From the NCBI GenBank assembly GCA_030647435.1, contig JAUSJX010000044.1, forward strand, positions 1 through 32,196: DNA of 32,196 nucleotides, given 5' to 3'. This document shows, one piece after another, positions 7,044 to 16,495 of this stretch. The position numbers and the translations under genes are program-made. The notes beneath the pieces are model-generated. The model worked only from the letters and a program-made list of their open reading frames with translations, was not told the origin of the DNA and did no database searches. Positions within the stretch are counted from its first letter, which is position 1. Each line of letters begins with the position of its first letter. The stretch comes from Candidatus Rokuibacteriota bacterium. GTDB lineage: Bacteria; Methylomirabilota; Methylomirabilia; Rokubacteriales; CSP1-6.

Positions 7044-8501
7044 ATGAAAACGAAGGCGCTGCTGGCGCCGGTTCCTCACCTCCAGCTCGCGAATGCCCTG
7101 GAGGTGTGCCGGCGCGAGGGAAGGGTTGCCTTCGCCAGTAACGTCTGGGAGCTCTCCGGCGACCTCCAGGCCGGGATGCCCGTCCTCCTCTACGCCTCAA
7201 GAAGCAGCTTGCCCGAGGGCAAAGTCCCTGAGCCCGAGGCGCAGTGGCGTCACCCGCACGTTACCTGGCTGGGCTCCTTCGTCCGGTACGTGTCCGCGGT
7301 CGACGGCCGTCATCCGGAAACGACAAGCTTCCAGCCCACCGTCATGGCCCCGGGCGAGCAGGACCATATTCTGGGCTTCTATGAGGTCGCGGACCTCGAG
7401 CAGTTACCCGAGGAGCGATGGATCCCCGTTGAGCAGCTCCGGGACCAAGACGACCGCCCGTACACGCAGGCGTTCATCCCCGGACGCCCGATCATCGTCT
7501 TCTGGGATCGGCCGACCGAGGATGCGGCGACCACGCCACCGGCCAGCAGGTCAGAGCCTTCCGATGGTGCGGAGTCTTCGTGGTCCAGCTTCACCCAGCA
7601 TCTCGCGGCCGGCATCGCGAAAATGCAGCGCGATCAATTTCTCATTCTCACGGTCACCCCCCTTCCAGATGGGGCCGAGCGCCCGTGGTACTACGTGCAG
7701 TTCGCCTGCGGCGGCGAGGAGGGCTTCCGAGCCGAAGCGGTGTCGAATAAGTTCCTGGCCGATCGGTGGAAGCTTCCGGAGAAGGCAGCCGAGACACTCT
7801 TCCGGCTTGGTTGGCATGCCCCCGAGCCCAGCGCCGAGCTCAAGGGGGGAAAGGTTAACTACTGGTCCGACTGGCCGGCCCCTCCGCACGCCGCCGCGAT
7901 GGCACAACTCGCCGTGTCGACGCTTCGCCGTGTGTACGGGGTGGCCTCGTCGGACCGGCTCGAGTATAAGTACTTCGACAAGGCCGGTCAGCAGCTGGAG
8001 CTCGCTGACCTCGGCCTTCGCCGTGAGGTTGCCACCAAGGGCTGGGACGGTACCGTGGAGCGCCTCCGACCAATCGTGGAGAAAACGCTCCGTGAGGTTC
8101 TGCACGTTGGCGAGCTCAAATACGATGAGCACGGCGACATTCCCATCCGGTTCGGCAGCGCGATGGTGTTCGTCCGTCTGGTTGGCGGGGAGACCCCGAA
8201 GGTCCAAGTCTTCTCTCCGCTCCTCTGGGAGGTCTCGTCGACCAGCGGCCTCGTCGAGGCGCTGAACGACATCAATACGCGTCTCTCGTTCGGACGCGTG
8301 TTCTGGGACGGCGAGCAGGTCATCGCCGCGATCGACCTTCCGGCTCCTGGACTGTCGGGCGAGTACGTCGCGCGGGCCTGCTTCGAGATCGGCTCCCTGG
8401 CGGATCACTTCGACGAGGAGCTTGTTGAACGCTTTGGCGGCAAAACGATGTTCGGCGTGTCGAAAGTGTCGAAGCCGTACGAGCCTCCCGGCTACCTGTG
8501 A
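7044..8501 (+). CDS. TY-Chap / YbjN-like chaperone-fold protein, 485 aa
   Basis: Three parts can be seen. Residues 1-155 form an unassigned globular domain (VAFASNVWELSG, GMPVLLYASRSS, FIPGRPIIVFWDRP). A Pro/Ser/Ala-rich linker spans about 155-175. Residues 175 to the end form a tandem chaperone-like region: a segment starting WSSFTQHLAAGIAKMQRDQF resembling a TY-Chap domain, and a C-terminal YbjN/type III secretion chaperone-like domain (IPIRFGSAMVFVRLVGGETPKVQVFSPLL within about residues 370-400). Such domains are known from predicted conflict systems, with unknown biochemical function. ATG at 7044 follows a GGAG at a 6-base spacing. The next gene starts 15 bases after the stop, so co-transcription with the WYL regulator is likely. 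Confidence 0.65.
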   Translation: MKTKALLAPVPHLQLANALEVCRREGRVAFASNVWELSGDLQAGMPVLLYASRSSLPEGKVPEPEAQWRHPHVTWLGSFVRYVSAVDGRHPETTSFQPTVMAPGEQDHILGFYEVADLEQLPEERWIPVEQLRDQDDRPYTQAFIPGRPIIVFWDRPTEDAATTPPASRSEPSDGAESSWSSFTQHLAAGIAKMQRDQFLILTVTPLPDGAERPWYYVQFACGGEEGFRAEAVSNKFLADRWKLPEKAAETLFRLGWHAPEPSAELKGGKVNYWSDWPAPPHAAAMAQLAVSTLRRVYGVASSDRLEYKYFDKAGQQLELADLGLRREVATKGWDGTVERLRPIVEKTLREVLHVGELKYDEHGDIPIRFGSAMVFVRLVGGETPKVQVFSPLLWEVSSTSGLVEALNDINTRLSFGRVFWDGEQVIAAIDLPAPGLSGEYVARACFEIGSLADHFDEELVERFGGKTMFGVSKVSKPYEPPGYL

Positions 8502-8516
8502 GCATTGCGGGGCTTC

Positions 8517-9605
8517 ATGGCGCGCGGGAACCAACTCACCCGGCAGTGGCATCTGCTACAACTTCTCGACCGACCAACCGGAGTCGTGGTCGATGACGCG
8601 GCGCGTGCCCTCGACTGCGCCGTCCGGACCATCTGGCGTGACCTTCGCGTGTTACAGGACGCCGGCTTCCCGATCTACGACGAGCAGGACGCCGACGGGC
8701 GCCGGTCAGTCTGGCGGGTCGATGACACGTTCAAGCAGCGGCTGCCGCTCAAGCTCACCCTGGCCGAGCTGGCCGCCCTCCTGATGAGCCGCGAACTGCT
8801 CGCGCCCGCCGGCGCCGGCGGACTCGGCCCTGCCATCACCTCCGCCTTCGAGAAGATCGGAGGCGTCCTCAGCAAGGACGCCCTCGGCCTCATCGACCGC
8901 ATGCGCGAGACCATCGGCGTGCGCACCTTGGGCGCCAAGCTCCAGGCTCCGGCCGCCGAGCACGTCGCGGCGATCCAGGGCGCGCTCATGGAACGCCGGC
9001 GGCTCCGGCTCCGCTACTACTCCATGAGCCGCGACGAGGTCAACGACCGCCGCGTGGATCCCTATCACCTGACGCTCTACGCCGGCGGGTTCTACCTCGT
9101 GGGCTACTGTCATCTCCGTCAGGCGGTGCGCATCTTTGCCGTCGAGCGCATCCGCGAGTGCGAGGTGCTCGCCGTCCGCTTCGACGTGCCCGAGAAGTTC
9201 GACGTGGAGAAGTACCTCGCGGGCGCCTGGGGCATCATCCGCGGCGACATCGTCAACGTGAAGGTCCTTTTCGCGCGCTCCCTCGCGCGCTACATCCGCG
9301 ACCGCCTCTGGCATCCGACCCAGAAGTTCCGCGACCTCGACGACGGCCGGCTCGAGATGACGCTCCGGGTCGCGGACACGCTTGAGGTGCGGCGGTGGAT
9401 CCTCGGATTCGGCCCAGAAGCCGAGGCCGTCGAGCCTGCGGCTCTCCGCGAGGCACTCCGGCACGATGCCGAGGCCCTCGCCCGGAGGCTCACGCCCCAG
9501 CGCATCCTTCCAGCGCAGGTACCGGCGTCGCCCGAGGAGGCGCGGTTAGGCTCTTCGCGGGCGCGAATGCGCCGCGAGCAGGAAAACTTTCGCACCAGCA
9601 CGTAG
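8517..9605 (+). CDS. WYL-domain transcriptional regulator, 362 aa
   Basis: A typical bacterial WYL regulator. The N-terminal winged helix-turn-helix occupies residues 1-65 (QWHLLQLLDRPTGVVVDDAA, RTIWRDLRVLQDAGFPI), a helical linker follows, the WYL domain spans about 150-220 (RRLRLRYYS, RRVDPYHLTLYAGGFYLVGYC, RIFAVERI), and a C-terminal WCX-like domain covers about 230-330 (FARSLARYIRDRLWHP). WYL proteins sense ligands, often nucleic acids or nucleotides, and commonly regulate defence genes. That they do so here is inference. ATG at 8517 is preferred to the in-frame TTG at 8505, which has no better ribosome site. The extreme C-terminus from about residue 335 is a basic tail beyond the usual domain. 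Confidence 0.88.
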   Translation: MARGNQLTRQWHLLQLLDRPTGVVVDDAARALDCAVRTIWRDLRVLQDAGFPIYDEQDADGRRSVWRVDDTFKQRLPLKLTLAELAALLMSRELLAPAGAGGLGPAITSAFEKIGGVLSKDALGLIDRMRETIGVRTLGAKLQAPAAEHVAAIQGALMERRRLRLRYYSMSRDEVNDRRVDPYHLTLYAGGFYLVGYCHLRQAVRIFAVERIRECEVLAVRFDVPEKFDVEKYLAGAWGIIRGDIVNVKVLFARSLARYIRDRLWHPTQKFRDLDDGRLEMTLRVADTLEVRRWILGFGPEAEAVEPAALREALRHDAEALARRLTPQRILPAQVPASPEEARLGSSRARMRREQENFRTST

Positions 9606-9625
9606 GAATCTCCTAAGGAGCCTCA

Positions 9626-10168
9626 ATGAGTGACGCCGTCGTGACCCTAATGCGGGCGCTGGACTTTGCAGCCCGAAAGCACCGCGATCAGCGGCGCAAG
9701 GGAGCCGCTGCCGAGCCCTACATCAACCATCTCACCGAGGTTGCCCTCTTGGTGGCGGAGGCGACCCGGGGCAGAGACCGCCTCGCCGTGCTGGGCGCCC
9801 TGCTCCACGACACGATTGAGGACACGACAACGACCAAAAAAGAGCTGGAAGCCGAGTTCGGCGCGGAGGTCGCGGCACTCGTGGCAGAGGTCACCGACAA
9901 CAAGCGCCTGCCCAAGCACGAGCGCAAGCGCCTGCAGGTCGAGACGGCCCGCCACAAATCACGGCGCGCCAAGCTGATCAAGATCGCCGATAAGACGAGC
10001 AACCTGCGGTCGGTCATCGAGAGCCCGCCGGTCAAGTGGAACGCCACGCGACGCCGAAAGTACCTCGAATGGGCGGCGCGCGTCGTCAAGGGCTGCCGCG
10101 GGGCGAACGCGCGGCTGGAGGCCCGGTTCGACAAGGCCTACCGTCGCGGCCGTCGGGTGCTCGGGTAG
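9626..10168 (+). CDS. Small SpoT/MESH1-like HD hydrolase, 180 aa
   Basis: A single HD domain of the same size as MESH1-type small alarmone hydrolases. Metal and substrate residues are intact: H35 (PYINHL), H61-D62 and E65-D66 (LLHDTIEDT), and D122 and N126 (IKIADKTSN). No synthetase domain is present. AAGGAG (9615-9620) is 5 bases from ATG, one of the strongest ribosome sites in the window. It lies 20 bases after the WYL regulator and 9 bases before the AddB-like gene, so it is embedded in the nuclease operon. Expected chemistry is removal of pyrophosphate from (p)ppGpp or reduction of a related nucleotide. Whether the substrate here is a defence signal or a housekeeping alarmone is unknown. 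It is a distant paralogue of the HD protein at 3081-3740. Confidence 0.85.
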   Translation: MSDAVVTLMRALDFAARKHRDQRRKGAAAEPYINHLTEVALLVAEATRGRDRLAVLGALLHDTIEDTTTTKKELEAEFGAEVAALVAEVTDNKRLPKHERKRLQVETARHKSRRAKLIKIADKTSNLRSVIESPPVKWNATRRRKYLEWAARVVKGCRGANARLEARFDKAYRRGRRVLG

Positions 10169-10177
10169 CCGGGGCGC

Positions 10178-13100
10178 ATGGACCCGTTCGCCTCCCGGCT
10201 CGCTGAGCTCTGCCGCACCGAGCGCACCCGCGCCAAGTGGGTGGTCGTGCCCTCGCACGCCCTTGGGCACACGCTCGGTGAGCGGCTCGCGCTCGCAGGT
10301 ACGAGCTGGGCGAACCTCCGCTTCACCACCCCGGTCGATCTCGCCCTACCGATGGCGGCTCCGTTCCTCGTCGAGCGCGGAATCGATCCCGCTCCAGACG
10401 AGATCGGCCCGGCCCTGATCACACGGCTGCTTCTCGAGCTGCCGGGCGCGGTCCCCGTCTACTTCCGGGAGATGGCCGAGCAGCCGCGGATGGCCGAAGC
10501 GTTGTGGGCCACGATCCGCGAGCTGCGCCTGGCGGGGATGCGTGCAGCTGATCTTCGCCTCGAGGCGTTCACGAGCGCCGCCAAACATGCCGAGCTTCAG
10601 GCCCTGCTCACCGCGTACGAGGAACACTTGGCGACGCGCAAGCTCGCCGACACTGCCGATGTCTACCGCGAGGCGCTCCAGCACCTCGATATCTGCCACG
10701 TCCGCCCCGAGGACCTCTGGATCGAGCTGCCCGGCGCCATCTGGGCTCCGCTCCAGCAAGCACTCCTGGACAAGCTTCCCGCGCTCCGGATCACGCCGCA
10801 CACGCTCCGAATCCCCGGCCTTCCGGAGCCCGCACGTCTGCGCGGCGCGGTCGAGTCGCTGGAGCCATCGCTTCGCGCCGACTCTGACTTGCTCGCCTTT
10901 CTCATGCGGCCAGGCGATGCGCCGGCACCGAAGGGTGACGGCAGCCTGGCCATGTTCCGCGCCGGTGGCCGGGAAGCCGAGGTCGAGGAGGTTTTCCGGC
11001 GTGTCCTCGCAAGCGGTGCGCGCCTCGATGACGTCGAAGTGGCCTGCGCGTCGGCCGACTACGTCACCCTCCTCTGGGAAAAGGCGCAGCGCCACGGCTG
11101 GCCCGTGACCGTCGGCCCCGGCCTCCCGGTCACGCTGACGCGGCCGGCGCGCGCCCTGCTGGCCTTCTCAGAGTGGGTGGAGGGTGGCTACCCGGCTGTC
11201 GGACTCCGCCGCCTGCTCCAGTCCGGCGATGTCCAGCTGGATCTGGCCGATGGCCCCTCGGCCGGCCAGGCCGCGCGACTGCTCGCGCAATCCGGGGCGA
11301 CATGGGGACGCGAGAGCTATGCCCCGGCCATGACAGGCCTCGCCCGCTCGTACCGGCAGCGCGCAGCCGACGTCGAGAACGACGACGACGAGGCGCGAAC
11401 GCGCTACGTCGAGCGCGCCGCGCAGGCCGAACGACTGGGCGCCTGGATCGCCGGGATCCTGGAGCTCGTCCCACCGGCGGCGGCGGACGGCCGGCTGCCC
11501 CTGAGTGAGCTGATCGACGGATGCATCACGCTCGTGCGCGGCACCGCGAGCAAGCAGAACGAGATGGACGGCGCCGCGGCGGCCGTGCTCGCGGATGCGC
11601 TCGTGGCGCTGCGGGCCGTCGGGTCCCTCGCGCGCGGCGCGCGCGAGGCGTTCGCGCTGATCCGCCACCAGATCGAGCCGCTCACCGTGGGCGCCGATCG
11701 GGCGCGGCCCGGCCATCTCTTCGTGACCATGCTGCGCCAGGCCGGGCATGCCGGCCGGTCCCAGACCTTCGTGGTCGGGCTCGAGGAGGGCCGCGTGTTC
11801 CCAGTGCTCATGGAAGACGCGGTGCTGCTCGACGACGAGCGGCGGGCCCTGAGCCCCGCGCTGCCGACCTCCGCGGATCGTGTGGGGGAAGCGCTCTACG
11901 CGGTGGTCTCTCGCCTAGCGGCGCTCGGCGGCTCGGTGTGCCTGAGCTTCTCCTGCCGCGATCTCCGGCGGCACCGTGAGACCTTCCCGTCCTGGCTCCT
12001 CCTTCAGGCCCTGCGCGTGGTCAAGCGACACCCGGACTGGACGTATCAAGATCTGAATCGGGAGCTGGGCGAGCCCGTGTCGCTCGTTGCGTCGGGGGCC
12101 GACCGGGCGCTGAGCGACGCCGGGTGGTGGCTCGCGAAGCTCAATGGCCTGGGACCCGTGGTCCTCCCGAGCGTGCACGCCCACTTCCCCTGGCTCGCCC
12201 AGGGAGAAGCGGCCGAGCTGGCACGAGAGTCCGACGTCCTCACCGCCTATGACGGCCTCGTCCCGGCGGCCGGGCCTCGGCTCGATCCGCGCGCAACGGG
12301 TCACGCCATCTCCGCCACGGCGCTCGAGGACCTCGCCAAGTGTCCGTTCCGGCACTTCCTCAAACGCGGCCTGAAGCTCGATGCCACCGAGGAGGCCGAG
12401 CCCGATCGTGACCGCTGGCTGGGCCCGGCGACGCGCGGCTCGTTGCTCCATGGTCTCTACGCGGCCATCCTGCGGGAGCTGCGCGAGCGGAAGGAGCAGG
12501 CTGATCCGAAACGGCACGGCACCTGGGCCCGCGAGGTGGCCGACGCCCGCTTGGCGGAGCTGCGCGCGCTGATCCCGCCGCCCTCGACCGATGTCTTCGA
12601 CCGCGAGCGGCAGGAGCTACTCCGGGACCTCGACCTCTTCCTCCGTCTCGAGGCGGCCGCAAAGGAGCGTCGGCCCGTTGGCTTCGAGGTCTCGTTCGGC
12701 GGCGGAGCCACCGAGGGCGAGCCCCTGGCGCAGGCCGAGCCCGTCATGATCGACCTGGGTACCGGCCTTCGCTTCGCTCTGCGCGGACGGATCGACCGGA
12801 TCGACCGGCTGGCCGATGGCAGCTACGAAATCATCGACTACAAGACGGGCCGGTATTGGCCGGACAACTACACGGGAACGTTCCAGGGCGGCCGTCTGCT
12901 CCAGCATGCCCTCTATGCTCTCGCCGCGACCCATCTCCTTCGGCGCCAGGATCCGAAGGCGCGTGTGAGCGCCAGCTCGTACTATCTGCCGACGGCCCGC
13001 GGCCAGGCCGAGCGCGCCACCTTTCCCGCCAAGGCGGCGGGCCTCGAGGATGTGCTCCGCGACCTGTTCGACATCGTGGGCCAAGGCCTCTTCGTCCACA

Positions 13101-13240
13101 CCGCAGACGAGGATGACTGCAAGTTCTGCGAGGTGGGACGCGCGTGCGGGCGCGACCCCTATGCCCGCGCGGAACGGAAGCTCGAGAACGATGCCAATGA
13201 CTCGCTCAGGCCGTACTGGAGGCTCGGCGAGCATGAGTGA
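10178..13240 (+). CDS. AddB/RexB-like PD-(D/E)XK exonuclease subunit, 1020 aa
   Basis: Predicted partner of the downstream AddA-like helicase in a two-subunit end-processing nuclease. The N-terminal two-thirds is an inactive helicase-like scaffold. The position where a Walker A could occur (VVPSHALGHTLGERLA, residues 24-39) has no lysine. The C-terminal nuclease has D873 (GRIDRID) and D887-Y-K889 (EIIDYKTGRYW). Cysteines C722 (AKCPFRHF), C981, C984 and C990 form the C...C-x2-C-x5-C pattern of an AddB/Cas4-type [4Fe-4S] cluster clamping the nuclease domain. Length is near that of AddB proteins (about 1000-1170). The stop overlaps the AddA-like start by 8 bases. A housekeeping recombination role is possible, but the WYL/HD/ARPP-1 setting suggests an accessory version. 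Confidence 0.85.
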   Translation: MDPFASRLAELCRTERTRAKWVVVPSHALGHTLGERLALAGTSWANLRFTTPVDLALPMAAPFLVERGIDPAPDEIGPALITRLLLELPGAVPVYFREMAEQPRMAEALWATIRELRLAGMRAADLRLEAFTSAAKHAELQALLTAYEEHLATRKLADTADVYREALQHLDICHVRPEDLWIELPGAIWAPLQQALLDKLPALRITPHTLRIPGLPEPARLRGAVESLEPSLRADSDLLAFLMRPGDAPAPKGDGSLAMFRAGGREAEVEEVFRRVLASGARLDDVEVACASADYVTLLWEKAQRHGWPVTVGPGLPVTLTRPARALLAFSEWVEGGYPAVGLRRLLQSGDVQLDLADGPSAGQAARLLAQSGATWGRESYAPAMTGLARSYRQRAADVENDDDEARTRYVERAAQAERLGAWIAGILELVPPAAADGRLPLSELIDGCITLVRGTASKQNEMDGAAAAVLADALVALRAVGSLARGAREAFALIRHQIEPLTVGADRARPGHLFVTMLRQAGHAGRSQTFVVGLEEGRVFPVLMEDAVLLDDERRALSPALPTSADRVGEALYAVVSRLAALGGSVCLSFSCRDLRRHRETFPSWLLLQALRVVKRHPDWTYQDLNRELGEPVSLVASGADRALSDAGWWLAKLNGLGPVVLPSVHAHFPWLAQGEAAELARESDVLTAYDGLVPAAGPRLDPRATGHAISATALEDLAKCPFRHFLKRGLKLDATEEAEPDRDRWLGPATRGSLLHGLYAAILRELRERKEQADPKRHGTWAREVADARLAELRALIPPPSTDVFDRERQELLRDLDLFLRLEAAAKERRPVGFEVSFGGGATEGEPLAQAEPVMIDLGTGLRFALRGRIDRIDRLADGSYEIIDYKTGRYWPDNYTGTFQGGRLLQHALYALAATHLLRRQDPKARVSASSYYLPTARGQAERATFPAKAAGLEDVLRDLFDIVGQGLFVHTADEDDCKFCEVGRACGRDPYARAERKLENDANDSLRPYWRLGEHE

Positions 13241-16200
13241 GCGACGGCGCCTCCCCGACCAGCAGGCGCGCGACCGCATCGAGGCCGCGCTCGACATCAA
13301 CCTGCTCGTGGAGGCGGGCGCGGGCTCCGGCAAGACGCAAAGCCTGGCGCGGCGGATGGCCGCGGGCATCGCTGCGGGGGTGTACGAGGTCGAGGGCATG
13401 GCGGCGGTCACCTTCACCCGCAAGGCGGCCGCCGAGCTGCGGGCCCGCTTCCAGCTCGAGCTGGAGAAGCGACTCGGCGCGGACGACGACCCCGCTCGCC
13501 GTGAGCGGCTCCAGGTCGCACTCCGGCATCTGGAACGGCTCTTCGCGGGGACGATTCACGCCTTCTGCGCCCATCTGCTGCGCGAGCGGCCCGTCGAGGC
13601 CGGCGTGGCGCCGGGGTTCACGGAGCTGGACGAGATCGAGGATGCCGAGGTGCGCGGGCGCGCCTGGCGCGACTACCTCGACCGCGAGCGCGCGCTGGGG
13701 TCGCGGCTGCTGGCGGAGCTTCAGGACACCGGCATCCGACCGGCCGATCTCGACGAAGCTTTCCGGACAGTCTGCACCTTCGCCGACGTCACCTTTCCTC
13801 CGGGCGATCGCGAAGCGCCCGATCCGGCGCCGGCCTGGGCGGCGTTGGATCAGTTCTGGCAAGCGCTGAGCGCGCTCCTCCCCGACCCCTGCGCGCCGGA
13901 CACGACCTGCAAGGTCCAGAGGGCCGCCCGGCGCTATCGGGGGCTGCTTCGCGTCGCGGACCGGGAGCGCCCGGCCACGCTCGCCCAGCTCCTCGACTGC
14001 TGGAGCGGCAAGCTCTCGATCACGCAGAAATGGTGGCCCGGCGGCTCCACGGCCACCAAGGCGCTGAAGGCTCGGATCGATCGTCTTCTCGGCGATTTCC
14101 AGGAGGCAGCCGTCCATCCCTTCCTCGCGGCCTGGGGAGCGTACATCTATCGCCTCGCGATCACCCTGCTGTCGGCCGCCCGCAACTTCGCGAGCGAAGC
14201 GCGGCGACGGGCGCTCACCCTCAACTATGGCGATCTGCTCCAGGTGGCGGCGCGGCTCCTGCGCGACAACCTCCCCGTGCGAGCGGCGCTTCAGCGCAAG
14301 TATCGCTGGCTCTTCGTTGACGAGTTCCAGGACACCAATCCGCTTCAGGCCGAGGTCATCCTGCTGCTTGCTGCCGAAGCGCGCGGCGAGGCGGACTGGA
14401 CCCGCGTGCGGCCTCGCCCGGGCGCGCTCTTCGTGGTGGGCGACCCCAAGCAGTCGATCTACCGTTTCACCGGAGCCGACATCGACATCTATAGCCGCGT
14501 GCGCGACATCATCCAGCGCGAGGGCGGCGAGGTTGTCACCCTCACCGCCTCGTTCCGATCCATCCCCGCGTTGTGCGAGTGGGCCAACGGCGTGTTCCCG
14601 GACTTCTTTCCTCCCGAACCCACGCCGCAGCAGCCGGCGTTTCATCCCCTCGAGCCCGTGCTCCCAGGCGGCCAGGCGAGCCGGTCGGGCCTCCGCACCC
14701 TCACCATCCCCGACAGCATCGAGAAGGACGGGGTGCATGCCGCCGACGCCCAGGCCATCGCCCGCTACATCCGAGCGGCCGTGGAGAGCGGGACCAACGT
14801 CTGGAGCGACTTTCTCATTCTCACGAGGAAGAAGAAGGGGCGGCTTCACGAGTACCTGGCCGCGCTCGACGCGCTCCACATCCCGGCATCCGTCACCGGC
14901 TCGGTTGCCTTCAGCCGCTCGCGTGAGGTCTCGGTCCTGGCCGACCTGCTGCGGGTTCTCGCCGACCCGGACGACGGTGTCGCCCTGGTCGGACTTCTGC
15001 GCGGACCGCTCTTCGGCGTGAGCGACGAGGAGTTGTTCCAGCATCACGAGGCCGGCCTCGGCTTCATCCTGACGGCCCCGCTTCCCGATGAGGCCTCGGG
15101 GCCCGTCGTCGACGCCATCAGGAAGCTCCAGCCCATGTTCAAGTTGACCCGCACCCTGCCCGTCGCGGCCGCCGTGGAGCGCATCCTCGAGGAGACCGGG
15201 ATCCTTGCGCGGGCCGTGGCCGTCACGCCGGGCGCCGCCGAGGCCGGCGATGTCCTGTACGCCCTCGACCGCGTGCGGCAGATCACCGAGGTTGGCGGCA
15301 CCCTCGCGACTGCCGCCGAGGCGCTCGACAAGGATTTCGAGGCCGCCGAGATCGAGTCTATTCCGCTCGAGCCCGGCCGGCAGGATGTCGTACGCGTGAT
15401 GAATCTCCACAAGGCCAAGGGCCTCGAGGCGTCCGTGGTCTTTCTCGCTGACCCGCTCGCCGGCGTCAAGGCCCGCGCGGGCGTGCGCGTGATCCGCGAG
15501 GGCGCCCGAGCCACTGGCTACCTGCGCCTGATCCGTACGTGGGGCGAGGGCCGCTCGGACGAGCTGGCCGAGCCCGCGGGCTGGGAGGAACACGCGGCGG
15601 CGGAGCTGGCTTATGTCGAGGCCGAGGAGAAGCGTCTCCTGTACGTGGCCGCCACGCGCGCCAAGGATCTCCTCGTCGTCAGCCGCTGGGCCAAGGATGG
15701 AAAGGGCGAGCGCCCGTGGGAGCCGCTGGCCGCCTATCTTGCCGCGGCGCGCGAGCTCAAGGTCCCGCCCGCGATTGTGGTGACACCTCGCGCCCTGCCA
15801 GATCTGAGTGTGGGCGCGCGCGCGGCTGCCGAGTCCGCGCGCAACGCCGCTCGCGAGGCCGCCGCTCAAGCTTCATGGGTCGTCGAGTCCGTCACGGGGA
15901 CCGCCCATCGGGCCGGTCCCTACGGCCACCCGATCTCGGAGGGCCGTACCCGCGAGCCCGACACCGGCATGGCCTGGGGCAGCCTGATTCACGCCCTGCT
16001 CGAGCACGCCATGCGCGGCCCCGCCCGCGACCGCGCTCACCTGGAGCGTCTGGCCAATTGGCTCACCGTCGAGAACCCGGAGCTTCGTCGCGTCGTCCCG
16101 GAGGCGCTCGACACCGTCGAGCGTGTGACGGCGTCGGAGTTCTGGCAGCGGGCAACGGCCGCGGACCAGCGTCTCGTGGAGGTCCCGTTTGCGGTCAAGG

Positions 16201-16448
16201 TCGAGGCGGGTGACGGGCCTCCGAAGATCCTCCACGGCGTAATCGACCTGGCGTTCAGAACGTCGGCAGGCTGGGAGCTAGTCGACTACAAGACGGACCA
16301 GGCGACCATCCACTCACTTTCCGCTCGCTACCATGGCCAGGTTCAGGCGTACTGCCGCCACTGGGCGGTCGCCACTGACGCGCCCATCAGGTCGGCGGCG
16401 ATTTACGCAGTCCGCACCGGCGAGGTCTCCGAGAACCTCCAGCCGTAA
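13233..16448 (+). CDS. AddA-like UvrD helicase with C-terminal nuclease, 1071 aa
   Basis: A superfamily 1A helicase-nuclease. Walker A is GAGSGKT with K34, followed by motif Ia VTFTRKAAAEL, motif Ic GTIHAFCAHLLRERP, Walker B D363-E364 (FVDEFQD), motif III VVGDPKQSIYRF, motif IV ASFRSIPALC, a late motif at RVMNLHKAKGLEASVVFLAD, and motif VI LLYVAATRAKDLLVV. The C-terminal RecB-type nuclease has WGSLIHALLEH from residue 915, D1005 (GVIDLAF) and D1018-Y-K1020 (VDYKTD). All catalytic positions look intact. ATG at 13233 lies inside the end of the AddB-like gene, typical of stoichiometric addB-addA coupling. The reading frame is open upstream, but only as a shadow of the preceding gene. It is the last gene of the plus-strand operon and converges on the minus-strand gene ending at 16496. 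Confidence 0.9.
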   Translation: MSERRRLPDQQARDRIEAALDINLLVEAGAGSGKTQSLARRMAAGIAAGVYEVEGMAAVTFTRKAAAELRARFQLELEKRLGADDDPARRERLQVALRHLERLFAGTIHAFCAHLLRERPVEAGVAPGFTELDEIEDAEVRGRAWRDYLDRERALGSRLLAELQDTGIRPADLDEAFRTVCTFADVTFPPGDREAPDPAPAWAALDQFWQALSALLPDPCAPDTTCKVQRAARRYRGLLRVADRERPATLAQLLDCWSGKLSITQKWWPGGSTATKALKARIDRLLGDFQEAAVHPFLAAWGAYIYRLAITLLSAARNFASEARRRALTLNYGDLLQVAARLLRDNLPVRAALQRKYRWLFVDEFQDTNPLQAEVILLLAAEARGEADWTRVRPRPGALFVVGDPKQSIYRFTGADIDIYSRVRDIIQREGGEVVTLTASFRSIPALCEWANGVFPDFFPPEPTPQQPAFHPLEPVLPGGQASRSGLRTLTIPDSIEKDGVHAADAQAIARYIRAAVESGTNVWSDFLILTRKKKGRLHEYLAALDALHIPASVTGSVAFSRSREVSVLADLLRVLADPDDGVALVGLLRGPLFGVSDEELFQHHEAGLGFILTAPLPDEASGPVVDAIRKLQPMFKLTRTLPVAAAVERILEETGILARAVAVTPGAAEAGDVLYALDRVRQITEVGGTLATAAEALDKDFEAAEIESIPLEPGRQDVVRVMNLHKAKGLEASVVFLADPLAGVKARAGVRVIREGARATGYLRLIRTWGEGRSDELAEPAGWEEHAAAELAYVEAEEKRLLYVAATRAKDLLVVSRWAKDGKGERPWEPLAAYLAAARELKVPPAIVVTPRALPDLSVGARAAAESARNAAREAAAQASWVVESVTGTAHRAGPYGHPISEGRTREPDTGMAWGSLIHALLEHAMRGPARDRAHLERLANWLTVENPELRRVVPEALDTVERVTASEFWQRATAADQRLVEVPFAVKVEAGDGPPKILHGVIDLAFRTSAGWELVDYKTDQATIHSLSARYHGQVQAYCRHWAVATDAPIRSAAIYAVRTGEVSENLQP

Positions 16449-16495
16449 GACAGCCACCTTGGTCCCGACCTGAACGGTCACAGGCAGTCGATACG

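Noticed and set aside
13206-15869. Long minus-strand open frame of 887 codons
   Set aside because: It lies antisense inside the AddA-like gene and is low-complexity Arg/Gly/Ala/Leu sequence with no motifs. GC-rich DNA keeps opposite frames open.
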